64,000 bases of DNA from Flavobacterium pectinovorum. Lineage in GTDB: Bacteria; Bacteroidota; Bacteroidia; Flavobacteriales; Flavobacteriaceae. The notes beneath the pieces were generated by a model. The model ran no database searches. It saw nothing but the letters and a program-made list of their open reading frames with translations, and had not been told where the DNA came from. The stretch covers positions 186,001-250,000 of the forward strand of contig NZ_JAFEVZ010000003.1 of NCBI RefSeq assembly GCF_022802975.1, given 5' to 3'. Both the position numbers and the translations under genes were made by a program. Shown here one piece after another: positions 9,382 to 18,110 of this stretch (position 1 is the first letter of the stretch; each line of letters begins with the position of its first letter).

Positions 9382-11277
9382 TTATTTTTTATTAAAAATC
9401 TGAATAGATTTATCTGAAACATAAAAAATATTTTGTGTAGCAGGATCAATTTCGTATTGTGGCTGATTGTTATTAAATGTTATTTTATCAAGCTCAATTC
9501 CATCAATTTTTCTGACTTTTACAAGCATTTTTTCTCCTGACTCTGCTTTTGCAAAAATATATGAGTAATCTCTATTTTGCTTCATTGCATTAAAACGAGA
9601 ATTAAATTTAGCTGCTACTAATGCCAAAGCTTCAGCTCCTGCTTCATAACCTTTGGCTTGTGCCAAATTTGTTTTATTCTCTTTTTGTAATGTTAACGAT
9701 CCCTGTAAGTTTCCTTGAGCATCACGAAATTCCATTGTTATTTCACTTCCTTTCAAAGTGCTTCCTACAGCCGCAGCACCTAAAGCAAAACTACCTACCA
9801 TTGAAGCTCCTTTTAGAAGACGTCTGGTAGATTCTCCCGGTTGGGTATAATTAAGGTGATATTTAATTGTTCCATCCATATTTACTCCCATAACCTCAAC
9901 CGGTCCTGAAAGTACAACTCCCCAAGGAAATAGTTCGATACTGTTTAATTCTTTTTCCTTTTTGATATTTACTTTAGCAAAAGGTTCTGGCTTATCGCTG
10001 ATACTTGGATCAAATTTGTACAATTTCTCATCATTATATACTAAGTAAGAATTTGTAGCCTCATCAAAAGTTGGCAAAACAGGACGATCTTTTTCAAACT
10101 TAATATTACGTTTCCAAAGTTTTACACCTGTTTTATAGTCAACCATGTTTCCATAAGTTCCTGTAAGGTACATTACTTTTTCACCAACTTTTCCTAAATA
10201 ATAAATTGGATCTTCTTTGTCATCAGAGATTTCTATGAATTTTTTCCAAAGTTTTTCTCCGTCTTTATTGATTAGCATCATTTCATTTTCTGCAACATAT
10301 AAGAAATCCTGATCAATAGGAATTACTCTTTTCAATCCGTCTCCTCTTGCATCTTTTTTCCAGATTTTCTCTCCGGTTTTTAAATCATAAAAATTAAAAC
10401 CGCTAAAATGAGCAATTAATAACTTTGTTCCCCAATCTTCAAGATAAACGACACGTTTTGTTTTAATAGATTCTTTCCATATACTTTTTCCGTCATCTGT
10501 ACTTAAAACATTTAAGTATTGTTTACTTGCAAACATCCCTTTGCTGTTTACTACAACTATATTTTTATCATTCTGGGTCAAAAAGAATTTTGAATAATCT
10601 TCTTCGGCTTTCCAGTTTAGTTTACCTGAATTTCTGTCAAAAGAATATAATTTTCCGTATAATAAATAATAAATTACTGAACCATTTATCTTCGCAATAT
10701 TAGTATTCGCAGACTCTTTTAATGAGAAGCTAAATAATGATTTGGCTTTGTCAACTGTAGTGTTCCATTTTAACTCACCTGTTTTCATGTCTAATAAAGC
10801 AATAGCCATATCTCCGTCTTTTTTCAACGTAAGCAAATACTCATCTGTTTCAGGAATAAAATCTGATTGAGTTACCCAAAAAGATTCTTTAGAAGAATTA
10901 TAAACCACTTTACCGGTCTCAGTATTTATAATGATATATTTACTGTTGATATAAGCTTCAACATAAGGACTTCCTCCTACACTTGTTAAAGCACTTTTGT
11001 CTTTAAAAATTTTCCCAAAATCAGGATCGCTTAAGATATCTCCTGCTGAAGTCGCTCCAAAATCATCTTTGGTCAAAGTCCAAACGACCTTTTTAGTTTC
11101 CGGATTCAGGCCTTTTATAGTCCCTCCTTCTTTAAACACAACAATTCCAGTAATTTCGTTTTGCACTAAATCCTGAACAGCATTCTCTGTCGTAACAATT
11201 TCATCATATTTCCTTTGGGAAACTGCAGAAATCGAAATCGCCAGAAGTAAAATAATCGAAAAAGTAATTTTCTTCAT
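9382..11277 (-). CDS. PQQ-binding-like beta-propeller protein, secreted
   Basis: 631 residues with signal peptide MKKITFSIILLLAISISAVSQ. The body is a series of propeller blades with the recurring pattern of a Gly-Lys turn followed by a Trp-containing strand: NPETKKVVWTL, MKTGELKWNT, RNSGKLNWKAE, DDGKSIWKE, LKTGEKIWKKD, YKTGVKLWKRN. This is the PQQ/WD40-like repeat seen in BamB-type scaffolds and quinoproteins. I see no cofactor or catalytic residues, so a structural or binding role in the envelope is more likely than dehydrogenase activity. The C-terminal part, after residue 480, leaves the propeller and includes a Gly/Ala-rich segment. Monocistronic, with its own terminator. Confidence 0.8.
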   Translation of the reverse strand: MKKITFSIILLLAISISAVSQRKYDEIVTTENAVQDLVQNEITGIVVFKEGGTIKGLNPETKKVVWTLTKDDFGATSAGDILSDPDFGKIFKDKSALTSVGGSPYVEAYINSKYIIINTETGKVVYNSSKESFWVTQSDFIPETDEYLLTLKKDGDMAIALLDMKTGELKWNTTVDKAKSLFSFSLKESANTNIAKINGSVIYYLLYGKLYSFDRNSGKLNWKAEEDYSKFFLTQNDKNIVVVNSKGMFASKQYLNVLSTDDGKSIWKESIKTKRVVYLEDWGTKLLIAHFSGFNFYDLKTGEKIWKKDARGDGLKRVIPIDQDFLYVAENEMMLINKDGEKLWKKFIEISDDKEDPIYYLGKVGEKVMYLTGTYGNMVDYKTGVKLWKRNIKFEKDRPVLPTFDEATNSYLVYNDEKLYKFDPSISDKPEPFAKVNIKKEKELNSIELFPWGVVLSGPVEVMGVNMDGTIKYHLNYTQPGESTRRLLKGASMVGSFALGAAAVGSTLKGSEITMEFRDAQGNLQGSLTLQKENKTNLAQAKGYEAGAEALALVAAKFNSRFNAMKQNRDYSYIFAKAESGEKMLVKVRKIDGIELDKITFNNNQPQYEIDPATQNIFYVSDKSIQIFNKK

Positions 11278-11366
11278 AGTAGATTTTTAAAATTAATGAA
11301 TAGGTATGTGGCAATTATTATGATTAAAATAAATCGTTTGCGAATATATAACAAATTAAATTTTAA

Positions 11367-12080
11367 TTACGAAAATATTTCTTTCAAAACCTCAAGTGAT
11401 TTAGGTTTTTTAAAACCATCTAAATGGAGGCTGTAATAATCAATCAAAAATTTTAACAGCAGCTGTCTTTCTATTACATGAAAGATTTTCTGATCATTAT
11501 CAAATTTTAAACCGAGTAGTTTTTTAAACAGATTTGTTTCGTGCTCTGTCAGGGAATTTGATCCTTTAAAAAGTGTAAAAACACCGTCATTCATTTCAAA
11601 ATAAGGCAAATCAAAATCCGAAATATCAGGATAAAACCCCAGATATTTTGTTACTTCCAGCATTAAAATTAAATGAAAATTAGAAATTTCATCGTGATGG
11701 TCGAGCCATGTCAATGCCGTTTCTAAAAACACAAATAGTGATTCGTTTTTTTCTTCTTCCTGAATTGAATAATGCAAAATTTCCGAAAGAAACATAACCA
11801 TTGTACTTTTTACAAGATCAGTATGAATGCTTTGAAAAGGAACTGCTGTTTTGATTTCTTTGAAGTTTTCTAAAGTACCTTTATTTTTATGAACCGCCTC
11901 TATTTCGAGAATAGACAGAGGCTGAAAATAAGCAATTTTCTGACTGGCTTTCCGATTGGAAAAAGCATCACGAACAAAATAAGATTTTAGGCCGCCTGAA
12001 AGTGTAAAACATTTTACAATAAGGCTTTTTTCCTGAAATTTTAAAGCCGAAATAACGATTGCTTTGGTTTTGACTAACAT
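11367..12080 (-). CDS. recO: DNA repair protein RecO
   Basis: 237 residues beginning MLVKTKAIVISALKFQEKSL, the conserved N-terminal OB-fold strand of RecO, followed by the helical C-terminal half. RecO works with RecR (and RecF) to load RecA on SSB-coated single-stranded DNA. No zinc-binding cysteine cluster is visible, in line with many Bacteroidota RecO proteins. Its start codon overlaps the end of the upstream acyltransferase gene by 7 nt, so translation is probably coupled. Confidence 0.9.
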   Translation of the reverse strand: MLVKTKAIVISALKFQEKSLIVKCFTLSGGLKSYFVRDAFSNRKASQKIAYFQPLSILEIEAVHKNKGTLENFKEIKTAVPFQSIHTDLVKSTMVMFLSEILHYSIQEEEKNESLFVFLETALTWLDHHDEISNFHLILMLEVTKYLGFYPDISDFDLPYFEMNDGVFTLFKGSNSLTEHETNLFKKLLGLKFDNDQKIFHVIERQLLLKFLIDYYSLHLDGFKKPKSLEVLKEIFS

Positions 12081-13108
12081 TGAGCCATAATTACATTGAC
12101 ATTACTCTTTTTATATCTATCTAAAAACCTTTTTTCAATAAAAAACCATGAAAACACCGCAAAGAAAAACGTTAAAACAATTACAGTAATCGCCATTAGA
12201 ATAGGGTTATATTTTTCAAACAAATCATAATGTCTAAACAATTGAATTATTGGAAAATGATAAATATAAAGCCCGTATGTAAAATCTCCATATTTACCAA
12301 AATTATCGAAACAAGGAATACTGTAAGCAACTATAATAACAGTAGTTCCAAATGCTGCCGGGTATAAAAAATCTATTTGAAAGTTAGAAAAATAAGACAC
12401 CGTTAACAATCCAATTGATAGTATTAAGGCTGTTTTTTTATATCTTAAAATAAAATCGAAATTTAAAAACAAAAAAATTCCAGTGATAAAATACGACAAA
12501 TACCCTGGCAATTGTTTAGCCAATAAAGGCTTATTAAGATAAAAATCCATCACAAACCAATATAAAATTGACAAAATATAAAGAGCTAAAAGTATCGAAA
12601 TAGCTTTCTTAGTTTTTCTTATTAAGTAAAAAATAAAGGGCAAAACAACATAAAAACCTTCTTCAACTTTTAGAGTCCACAATGCCCCATTAACAGCACA
12701 CATAAGATTATTTTCAAAAACACCAGGAAGACAAGGGGTCATAAAATTTAGAAAAATTAAATTCCATCCTAAATACTTATATACACCCGGATCAGAAAAA
12801 TATTGAATAAAACTATACCTGCTGGAGAAGACCAAGAAAAATGCCGCAAAAAAAACAACTACAACATAAGCCGGTAAAATTCTCTTTACTCTTTTAACAA
12901 AATACTCTTTTAATGAAGGAGTTGTAGTAAAACTTTTTGATACTAAAAACCCACTAATAATAAAAAACCCTTTAACGGCAATACTGGAATTTGAAAAATG
13001 AGACAAAAAAGCAAGCGATTTACTCTGAGAAAGCTCACACAAATGTGCTAAAAGAATATCAAAGGCGAAAAAAAACCTTAAAAAATCAAAACAATTATTT
13101 CTATTCAT
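12074..13108 (-). CDS. Acyltransferase family 3 membrane protein (OafA/YrhL-like)
   Basis: 344 residues with about ten transmembrane segments. It begins NCFDFLRFFFAFDILLAHL, the family start in which an Arg and a following His on the first helix are thought to act in acyl transfer. GFFIISGFLVSKSF and VKRVKRILPAYVVVV are further hallmark segments. Such enzymes O-acylate cell-surface polysaccharides or lipids; the substrate here is unknown. It sits between porZ (44 nt upstream) and recO (7-nt overlap). I would expect those two to be closer neighbours in relatives, so this gene may have been inserted there. Confidence 0.88.
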   Translation of the reverse strand: MNRNNCFDFLRFFFAFDILLAHLCELSQSKSLAFLSHFSNSSIAVKGFFIISGFLVSKSFTTTPSLKEYFVKRVKRILPAYVVVVFFAAFFLVFSSRYSFIQYFSDPGVYKYLGWNLIFLNFMTPCLPGVFENNLMCAVNGALWTLKVEEGFYVVLPFIFYLIRKTKKAISILLALYILSILYWFVMDFYLNKPLLAKQLPGYLSYFITGIFLFLNFDFILRYKKTALILSIGLLTVSYFSNFQIDFLYPAAFGTTVIIVAYSIPCFDNFGKYGDFTYGLYIYHFPIIQLFRHYDLFEKYNPILMAITVIVLTFFFAVFSWFFIEKRFLDRYKKSNVNVIMAQC

Positions 13109-13151
13109 TCTTCTTTAAATTATTATTGGATTTTAAAATCCAAGTAATGAT

Positions 13152-15434
13152 TTATCTGATTATCATCACTTTTTTAACTTTTGTTTCGCTTCCATCCTGT
13201 GCTGAAACAAAAACCATATATACGCCAGATGCAACTTTATATTTTCCAAAAGCAGTAGTATCCCACTCTATAGTACCTCCCTGAGAAATAGTTTCGTAAA
13301 CCAGATTGCCTTCAATATCTGTAATTTTGATATTTGCCTTATCAATTAATCCTGTAATTTTTACAGTTCCTGAATAAGCTGGACGAACCGGATTAGGATA
13401 AATATGTACATTACTTAGATTTTCATTCGCTTCAGTAGCTGATCCTTTAAAAGAAATCATTCCTTTAGTCGTTGCAATAAAAACCTCTCCTGTTTTACTG
13501 TTGATTTTTATGTCGTTTATAACATTAACCGGCAAAGGCGAATTGTTTATTGTAAAATGATATTTTGTTTCCTGACCATTAGACGACACCATAAAAACAC
13601 CCGAATCTGCTGTTCCTATCCATTTATTATTAGACCCATCTACTGCTATTGCAGTTATCGATTGTTCATATAATAATTCTTGTGCCAATCCGTCTTCCAT
13701 TATTATTATAGGTCTTGTGGTTAATTGATTTTCAGTCTGAAAATTATTTACATTCGATAAAACCCTTAATCCTTTTGTTGTTCCAATCCACAATTGATTA
13801 TTAGCATCTATTGACAAAACTCTTGTATCTCTTGTTGGCAGGTTTCCTGAATCTGTACCGGAACTTATTTTTTTAAATGTATTTGTGCTTTCATTAAAAC
13901 CTACCACTCCTTCGGTATTCATTGAAATCCATTTCGTTCCGTTTTTATCAATAGTCAAATCGGTATAACTGGCATCTACAGGTCTTGTTAAAATAGTTTT
14001 CATTGAAACACTTTGCCACTGGCCATTAGTTCTCAACGCTTTTAAACCGTTTTCAATCATATTATTCGTTAACCAAAGATTTCCAGATTTATCAAAAGCT
14101 GTTCCATTGGTACGGACATCTATATAATTTGGCCCTTCAAAAGTTAGTGTTTCCAAACCGCTGTTTTTCTCATTGTACAAAACGGAAGGCTTATCGTTTT
14201 CAATTTTTAGTAATCCGGAAAAATTAGAACTTGCATATACCTGATTTTCATCATTTGGATTGATAAGAACGTTTACAATTGATTTTGCACCAAATACCTC
14301 TTCATAAGGAATATTAAGCCATTTTTTTTCTTTTAATTTACTAACACCATAACTATCCAGCGGATATGGATTCATTGTAGAATTATAATCTCCATAAACA
14401 GCCCAAAGAACATTTGGAGTAACATCCAGTGCAAAAATATTATTTCTTAGAGGGCCATCCGGCATCGTATTCACAAACGCTGTCGAAACTGAAAGTGACG
14501 AACTAAACAAACCGTTTTCTTTGGTTCCGATATTAATGATATCTCCCACCGAAGTTGTGCATGTAAAAATCAAACTCTCATTCAAAACCTGAGTATTAAC
14601 AATCTGGCGGCTCAAAATCATTTGATTATTATAAATATATACGGTACTGGGTGTTGTAATAAATAAATTATGATTAACTGCACGCATATCAGCAGAATGC
14701 TGTGGAAGCTGTAAAAAACCAATAAAAACATTCGAATTATAACGATGAATATAACCTCCTGAATTAATTGCAATTAGCTCTGAATCTAAAGTTTCTACGC
14801 TCGACCAGTCACCGGAATTCACAACAGACCATTGATTATAATCTACTAAATTTGCATTAGCACTGTTCGCTCTTCTAATTCCGTTTGAAGTTGCGGCATA
14901 AATAAAACCGTTAAAAAAGGTCGTTTGCTTTACACTAATTTCGGCTCCTGCATCACCAATAAAATAAGTATCCCCAAATTGCGAAGTATTTAAGTTAAAC
15001 TGTACAATTCCAAAATCGCACGAGACATAAATCAATCCGTTATATTCTATAAAATGATTGATTTTTTTTATCCCTGAAGGCAATTGCTTACTAATGATGT
15101 CTACCACTTTCAACATACTTCCGTCTTTTTCATTTATGACAATCATCAAACCGTTTTCATAACCCACTAACGTTTTTTTAGAAACTTCGCTATAATACAT
15201 TGCTGATATTGTCTGCCCGGAAAGCCCATCAATAGTTGTAGTTGATTTTATAGCGTTTGTAACCGGGTCTCTAGAAAACAAAGCATTTTCTGAAGCAGCA
15301 ATAACAGCTGTTCCGGTTACAGAAACGTCTTTAATTTCATTATATGAAAAATAGCCTGCCCACAACAAATTACTCTGTGAATAACCGTTCTGCAGAGTTA
15401 TTAAAAACAATATATATATAAAAACTTTTTTCAT
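13152..15434 (-). CDS. porZ: Type IX secretion system protein PorZ
   Basis: 760 residues. After signal peptide MKKVFIYILFLITLQNGYSQ come two seven-bladed propellers of the two-component-regulator-propeller type. Repeats such as SIDANNQLWIGTTKGLRVL, DKSGNLWLTNN and AVDGSNNKWIGTADSGVFM are visible. A C-terminal Ig-like sorting domain starts near VHIYPNPVRPAYSGTV and ends KVKKVMIIR. This architecture and the N-terminal WAGYFSYNEIKDVS match PorZ, which in Porphyromonas delivers anionic LPS to the sortase PorU at the cell surface. Its presence implies active T9SS export and gliding or surface-protein anchoring. It is followed on the same strand by the acyltransferase and recO. Confidence 0.87.
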   Translation of the reverse strand: MKKVFIYILFLITLQNGYSQSNLLWAGYFSYNEIKDVSVTGTAVIAASENALFSRDPVTNAIKSTTTIDGLSGQTISAMYYSEVSKKTLVGYENGLMIVINEKDGSMLKVVDIISKQLPSGIKKINHFIEYNGLIYVSCDFGIVQFNLNTSQFGDTYFIGDAGAEISVKQTTFFNGFIYAATSNGIRRANSANANLVDYNQWSVVNSGDWSSVETLDSELIAINSGGYIHRYNSNVFIGFLQLPQHSADMRAVNHNLFITTPSTVYIYNNQMILSRQIVNTQVLNESLIFTCTTSVGDIINIGTKENGLFSSSLSVSTAFVNTMPDGPLRNNIFALDVTPNVLWAVYGDYNSTMNPYPLDSYGVSKLKEKKWLNIPYEEVFGAKSIVNVLINPNDENQVYASSNFSGLLKIENDKPSVLYNEKNSGLETLTFEGPNYIDVRTNGTAFDKSGNLWLTNNMIENGLKALRTNGQWQSVSMKTILTRPVDASYTDLTIDKNGTKWISMNTEGVVGFNESTNTFKKISSGTDSGNLPTRDTRVLSIDANNQLWIGTTKGLRVLSNVNNFQTENQLTTRPIIIMEDGLAQELLYEQSITAIAVDGSNNKWIGTADSGVFMVSSNGQETKYHFTINNSPLPVNVINDIKINSKTGEVFIATTKGMISFKGSATEANENLSNVHIYPNPVRPAYSGTVKITGLIDKANIKITDIEGNLVYETISQGGTIEWDTTAFGKYKVASGVYMVFVSAQDGSETKVKKVMIIR

Positions 15435-15541
15435 TATTTAGAAGATTCAGATTCACAAATATAATACAAACGAAAGTATTTGATTTTTGTTCTGTTTTAA
15501 ATTAATATTTAAAAACAGATCAGGAATTTCAGTAAACTAAA

Positions 15542-15585
15542 AATGCCTTCGATTCGATCCTGATTAAAAGTCGAATGAAGGCATT
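15542..15585 (-). terminator. Probable terminator of gdhA
   Basis: Inverted repeat AATGCCTTCGATTCGA (15542-15557) against TCGAATGAAGGCATT (15571-15585) with a one-base bulge. On the minus strand it is followed by TTTTTAG. It lies just after the gdhA stop. Confidence 0.65.
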
Positions 15586-15604
15586 CTATAAATTCTAAAT
15601 AAAA

Positions 15605-16951
15605 TTACACTACACCCTGAGCAAGCATAGCATCGGCAACTTTAACAAATCCGGCAATATTGGCACCTTTTACATAGTTAACATAACCATCTTTTTCAGC
15701 ACCATATTTTTTACATTGGTTGTGAATTCCAACCATAATATCCTTTAATCTCAAATCTACTTCTTCACTTGTCCAGTTCAGACGAATAGAGTTTTGCGTC
15801 ATTTCTAATCCGGAAGCCGCAACTCCTCCTGCATTCGCCGCTTTTCCGGGAGCAAAAAGCACTTTGTTGTCTAAGAAAAGTTTAATTGCATCTAATGTAG
15901 AAGGCATATTTGCCGCTTCTGTCACACACAAAACTCCGTTATCAATAAGTTTTTGAGCATCTTCGCCATTCAATTCGTTTTGAGTAGCACATGGAATTGC
16001 AATATCAACTTTTACTTCCCATGGACTTTTGCCTTTATGAAAAACAGCATTTGGATATTTCTCTAAATATCTTTCGGCTCTGTTATCACCCGTTGCTCTC
16101 ATTTCAAGCATGTGGTCGATTTTTTCTCCAAAAATCCCTTCTTCATCATAAATATAACCGTCAGGACCGGAAAGTGTAACTACTTTTCCTCCAAGTTCAT
16201 TTATTTTTAAAGCAACTCCCCAAGCGACGTTTCCAAACCCTGAAATTGCAACTCTTTTGCCTTTTATTTCATGCCCAATCGTACGAAGCATCTGATCTGT
16301 AAAATAAACCACACCATAACCTGTAGCTTCCGGTCTTATTAATGAGCCTCCGTAAGCCAGTCCTTTACCTGTTAAAACTCCTGTAAATTCATTTCTGATT
16401 CTTTTATACTGCCCAAACAAATAGCCAATTTCTCTGGCACCAACACCAATATCTCCGGCAGGAACATCAAGATCCGGGCCTATATGACGGCATAATTCGG
16501 TCATGAATGATTGGCAAAAACGCATGATTTCACCATCCGATTTTCCTTCGGGATCAAAATCAGAACCTCCTTTTCCTCCTCCCATTGGCAGTGTGGTCAG
16601 ACTATTTTTAAAAACCTGTTCGAATGCCAAAAATTTCAGAACAGAAAGATTTACTGTATGATGAAACCTGATTCCGCCTTTGTAAGGACCAATAGCAGAG
16701 TTCATCTGAATTCTAAAACCTCTGTTTACAATGATTTCTCCTTTATCATCTACCCACGGAACTCTAAAAATTATAGACCTTTCCGGTTCGGCTATTCTAA
16801 GAAGTAAGTTTTTTCCATCATATTTTTTTTGTTCAGCAATAAACGGAATTACTGTTTCTGCGAACTCTCTAACGGCCTGAAGAAATTCAGGTTCATTTGG
16901 ATTTTTTGACTCTACAAGAGCCATAAACTCATTTATTTTTTGTTTCATCAT
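15605..16951 (-). CDS. gdhA: NADP-specific glutamate dehydrogenase
   Basis: 448 residues, the normal size of the hexameric bacterial NADP-dependent form that aminates 2-oxoglutarate. Visible signatures are GPYKGGIRFH with the substrate-binding lysine, the catalytic-lysine loop LPMGGGKGGSDFDP, PAGDIGVGAREIGY and the dinucleotide fold GKRVAISGFGNVAWG. The N-terminus reads MM, and either ATG may start translation. A good promoter lies about 80 nt upstream (17038-17065), and a 12-bp palindrome near the predicted transcription start may be an operator. Monocistronic, with its own terminator. Confidence 0.96.
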   Translation of the reverse strand: MMKQKINEFMALVESKNPNEPEFLQAVREFAETVIPFIAEQKKYDGKNLLLRIAEPERSIIFRVPWVDDKGEIIVNRGFRIQMNSAIGPYKGGIRFHHTVNLSVLKFLAFEQVFKNSLTTLPMGGGKGGSDFDPEGKSDGEIMRFCQSFMTELCRHIGPDLDVPAGDIGVGAREIGYLFGQYKRIRNEFTGVLTGKGLAYGGSLIRPEATGYGVVYFTDQMLRTIGHEIKGKRVAISGFGNVAWGVALKINELGGKVVTLSGPDGYIYDEEGIFGEKIDHMLEMRATGDNRAERYLEKYPNAVFHKGKSPWEVKVDIAIPCATQNELNGEDAQKLIDNGVLCVTEAANMPSTLDAIKLFLDNKVLFAPGKAANAGGVAASGLEMTQNSIRLNWTSEEVDLRLKDIMVGIHNQCKKYGAEKDGYVNYVKGANIAGFVKVADAMLAQGVV

Positions 16952-17014
16952 TTTGAAATAAATTATGCTTACAAATCATTTATTTGTACCAATTAAATAA
17001 GAAAACATCATCAA

Positions 17015-17026
17015 GAAAACGTTTTC
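17015..17026. promoter_or_regulatory. Palindrome near the gdhA transcription start
   Basis: Perfect 12-bp palindrome GAAAACGTTTTC just downstream of the predicted gdhA -7 element. An 11/12 match (GAAAACGTTTTA) occurs upstream of pgi at 47999-48010. It looks like a half-site pair for a dimeric regulator, but no regulator is identified. Confidence 0.4.
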
Positions 17027-17037
17027 GTTATTCCTAA

Positions 17038-17065
17038 CAAAGGTAAAGTAAAATCATAATTCAAA
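17038..17065 (-). promoter_or_regulatory. gdhA promoter, Bacteroidota type
   Basis: On the minus strand, TTTG (17062-17065) is followed after 16 nt by TACCTTTG (17038-17045). This matches the flavobacterial -33/-7 consensus (TTG...TAnnTTTG) in both sequence and spacing. It is the main content of the 322-nt gap between gdhA and the gene at 17274, together with the palindrome at 17015 and the promoter at 17240. Confidence 0.7.
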
Positions 17066-17239
17066 ATTAATTTTTATAACAAATTTAAAAGAATTATATA
17101 TTTTTCAAACAAATTTAAAATTCGCATTTACAACGATTATATTCCAATCTAAACCCAATATTATGAGTAGCTTTTTAAGTGTTTCATTACTTATTTTTTA
17201 ATTGGATAATTAATTATTTCAAAGTCAGTTATGTTTTTA

Positions 17240-17247
17240 TATATTTG
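17240..17247 (+). promoter_or_regulatory. -7 element TATATTTG
   Basis: Exact TAnnTTTG match 27 nt before the ATG at 17274. A transcript starting about 6 nt downstream would nearly exclude the TTG at 17256, which is why the ATG was chosen for the next gene. Confidence 0.6.
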
Positions 17248-17273
17248 CCTATGATTTGAAAGCCGATAAACTC

Positions 17274-18059
17274 ATGTTCAAGCAAATAGTCTTAACTTTT
17301 TTTACAGTATTTGGTATTACCACGATATCAAATGCTCAATTAGCTCACGAAATTGGATTTATATTTGGTCCAGTAGCATTTCAGTCCGATTATGGACAGA
17401 GGCATGATAAATCTACCAACGTTGGAAATACCGGATTTGGAATCGGTGCTGTGCATTGGCTAAATTTTTCATCTGCCAGAAATAACAATGAATATTTCAA
17501 TGAGCATTTTAAAATTCGCTCTGAAATTTCGTTTAGCTTCACCAATTTTGAACATTTTGGTCGTTGGGTCGAAGGAAAACCATCAGTTACTAAGGAAAAA
17601 CTTAAAGCTATGAGTGGAAAAACGTCATTAATAAATGTCGGAACCCAGCTAAATTATTCTCCTTTTACAACAATTCATGAATTTGAAAGATATCCAGGCA
17701 GTTTCTATCCTTATTTAAGTATAGGAGCTATGGCCAGTTACTACAGTACTCATGCTGATTCATCACTTGGCCCTTTGGGGATTCCTGCTACCACTCCTGA
17801 TAAATATTTAACCCCATCAGAAGGTAATCAGTATGGATTTTCAACAGAAAGCGGTGTTACATTTTCGGTACTTTTAGGAGTTGGCGTGCAATATAAATTA
17901 GATCCGATGAATGATTTACTTTTTGAAGTGCGTTATCAGGGATTTGATTCAGATTGGATTGACGGACTGAATCCGAATAGAACTTTTTACAAAGAAAACA
18001 AAGCAAAAGATTCTCAAGTATGGTTCAATTTTGGCTATTCACATTATCTAGAATTTTAA
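17274..18059 (+). CDS. THC0290_0291-type secreted protein, function unknown
   Basis: 261 residues from the ATG: signal peptide MFKQIVLTFFTVFGITTISNAQ, then a beta-rich protein (LAHEIGFIFGPVAFQSDYGQR...) that ends with alternating strands and SHYLEF. The pattern resembles a small outer-membrane barrel or barrel-like protein. It matches the conserved flavobacterial family annotated as THC0290_0291; no function is established. Upstream in-frame codons from a TTG at 17256 are not counted because they fall at the predicted transcription start. Monocistronic, with a promoter at 17240 and a terminator at 18077. Confidence 0.8.
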   Translation: MFKQIVLTFFTVFGITTISNAQLAHEIGFIFGPVAFQSDYGQRHDKSTNVGNTGFGIGAVHWLNFSSARNNNEYFNEHFKIRSEISFSFTNFEHFGRWVEGKPSVTKEKLKAMSGKTSLINVGTQLNYSPFTTIHEFERYPGSFYPYLSIGAMASYYSTHADSSLGPLGIPATTPDKYLTPSEGNQYGFSTESGVTFSVLLGVGVQYKLDPMNDLLFEVRYQGFDSDWIDGLNPNRTFYKENKAKDSQVWFNFGYSHYLEF

Positions 18060-18076
18060 AAACCAAAATATAGAAC

Positions 18077-18104
18077 AAACCCCAACTCGAAAGAATTGGG
18101 GTTT
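18077..18104 (+). terminator. Rho-independent terminator
   Basis: AAACCCCAA (18077-18085) pairs with TTGGGGTTT (18096-18104) and is followed on the plus strand by a T-rich run. It ends the THC0290_0291-type gene and lies just before the converging end of the cystathionine gene. Confidence 0.85.
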
Positions 18105-18110
18105 TGTTTT

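Noticed and set aside
9327..9449. N-terminal extension of the secreted protein at 7407
   Set aside because: It runs through a terminator hairpin and into the coding region of the preceding gene, while a perfect signal peptide begins at 9326.
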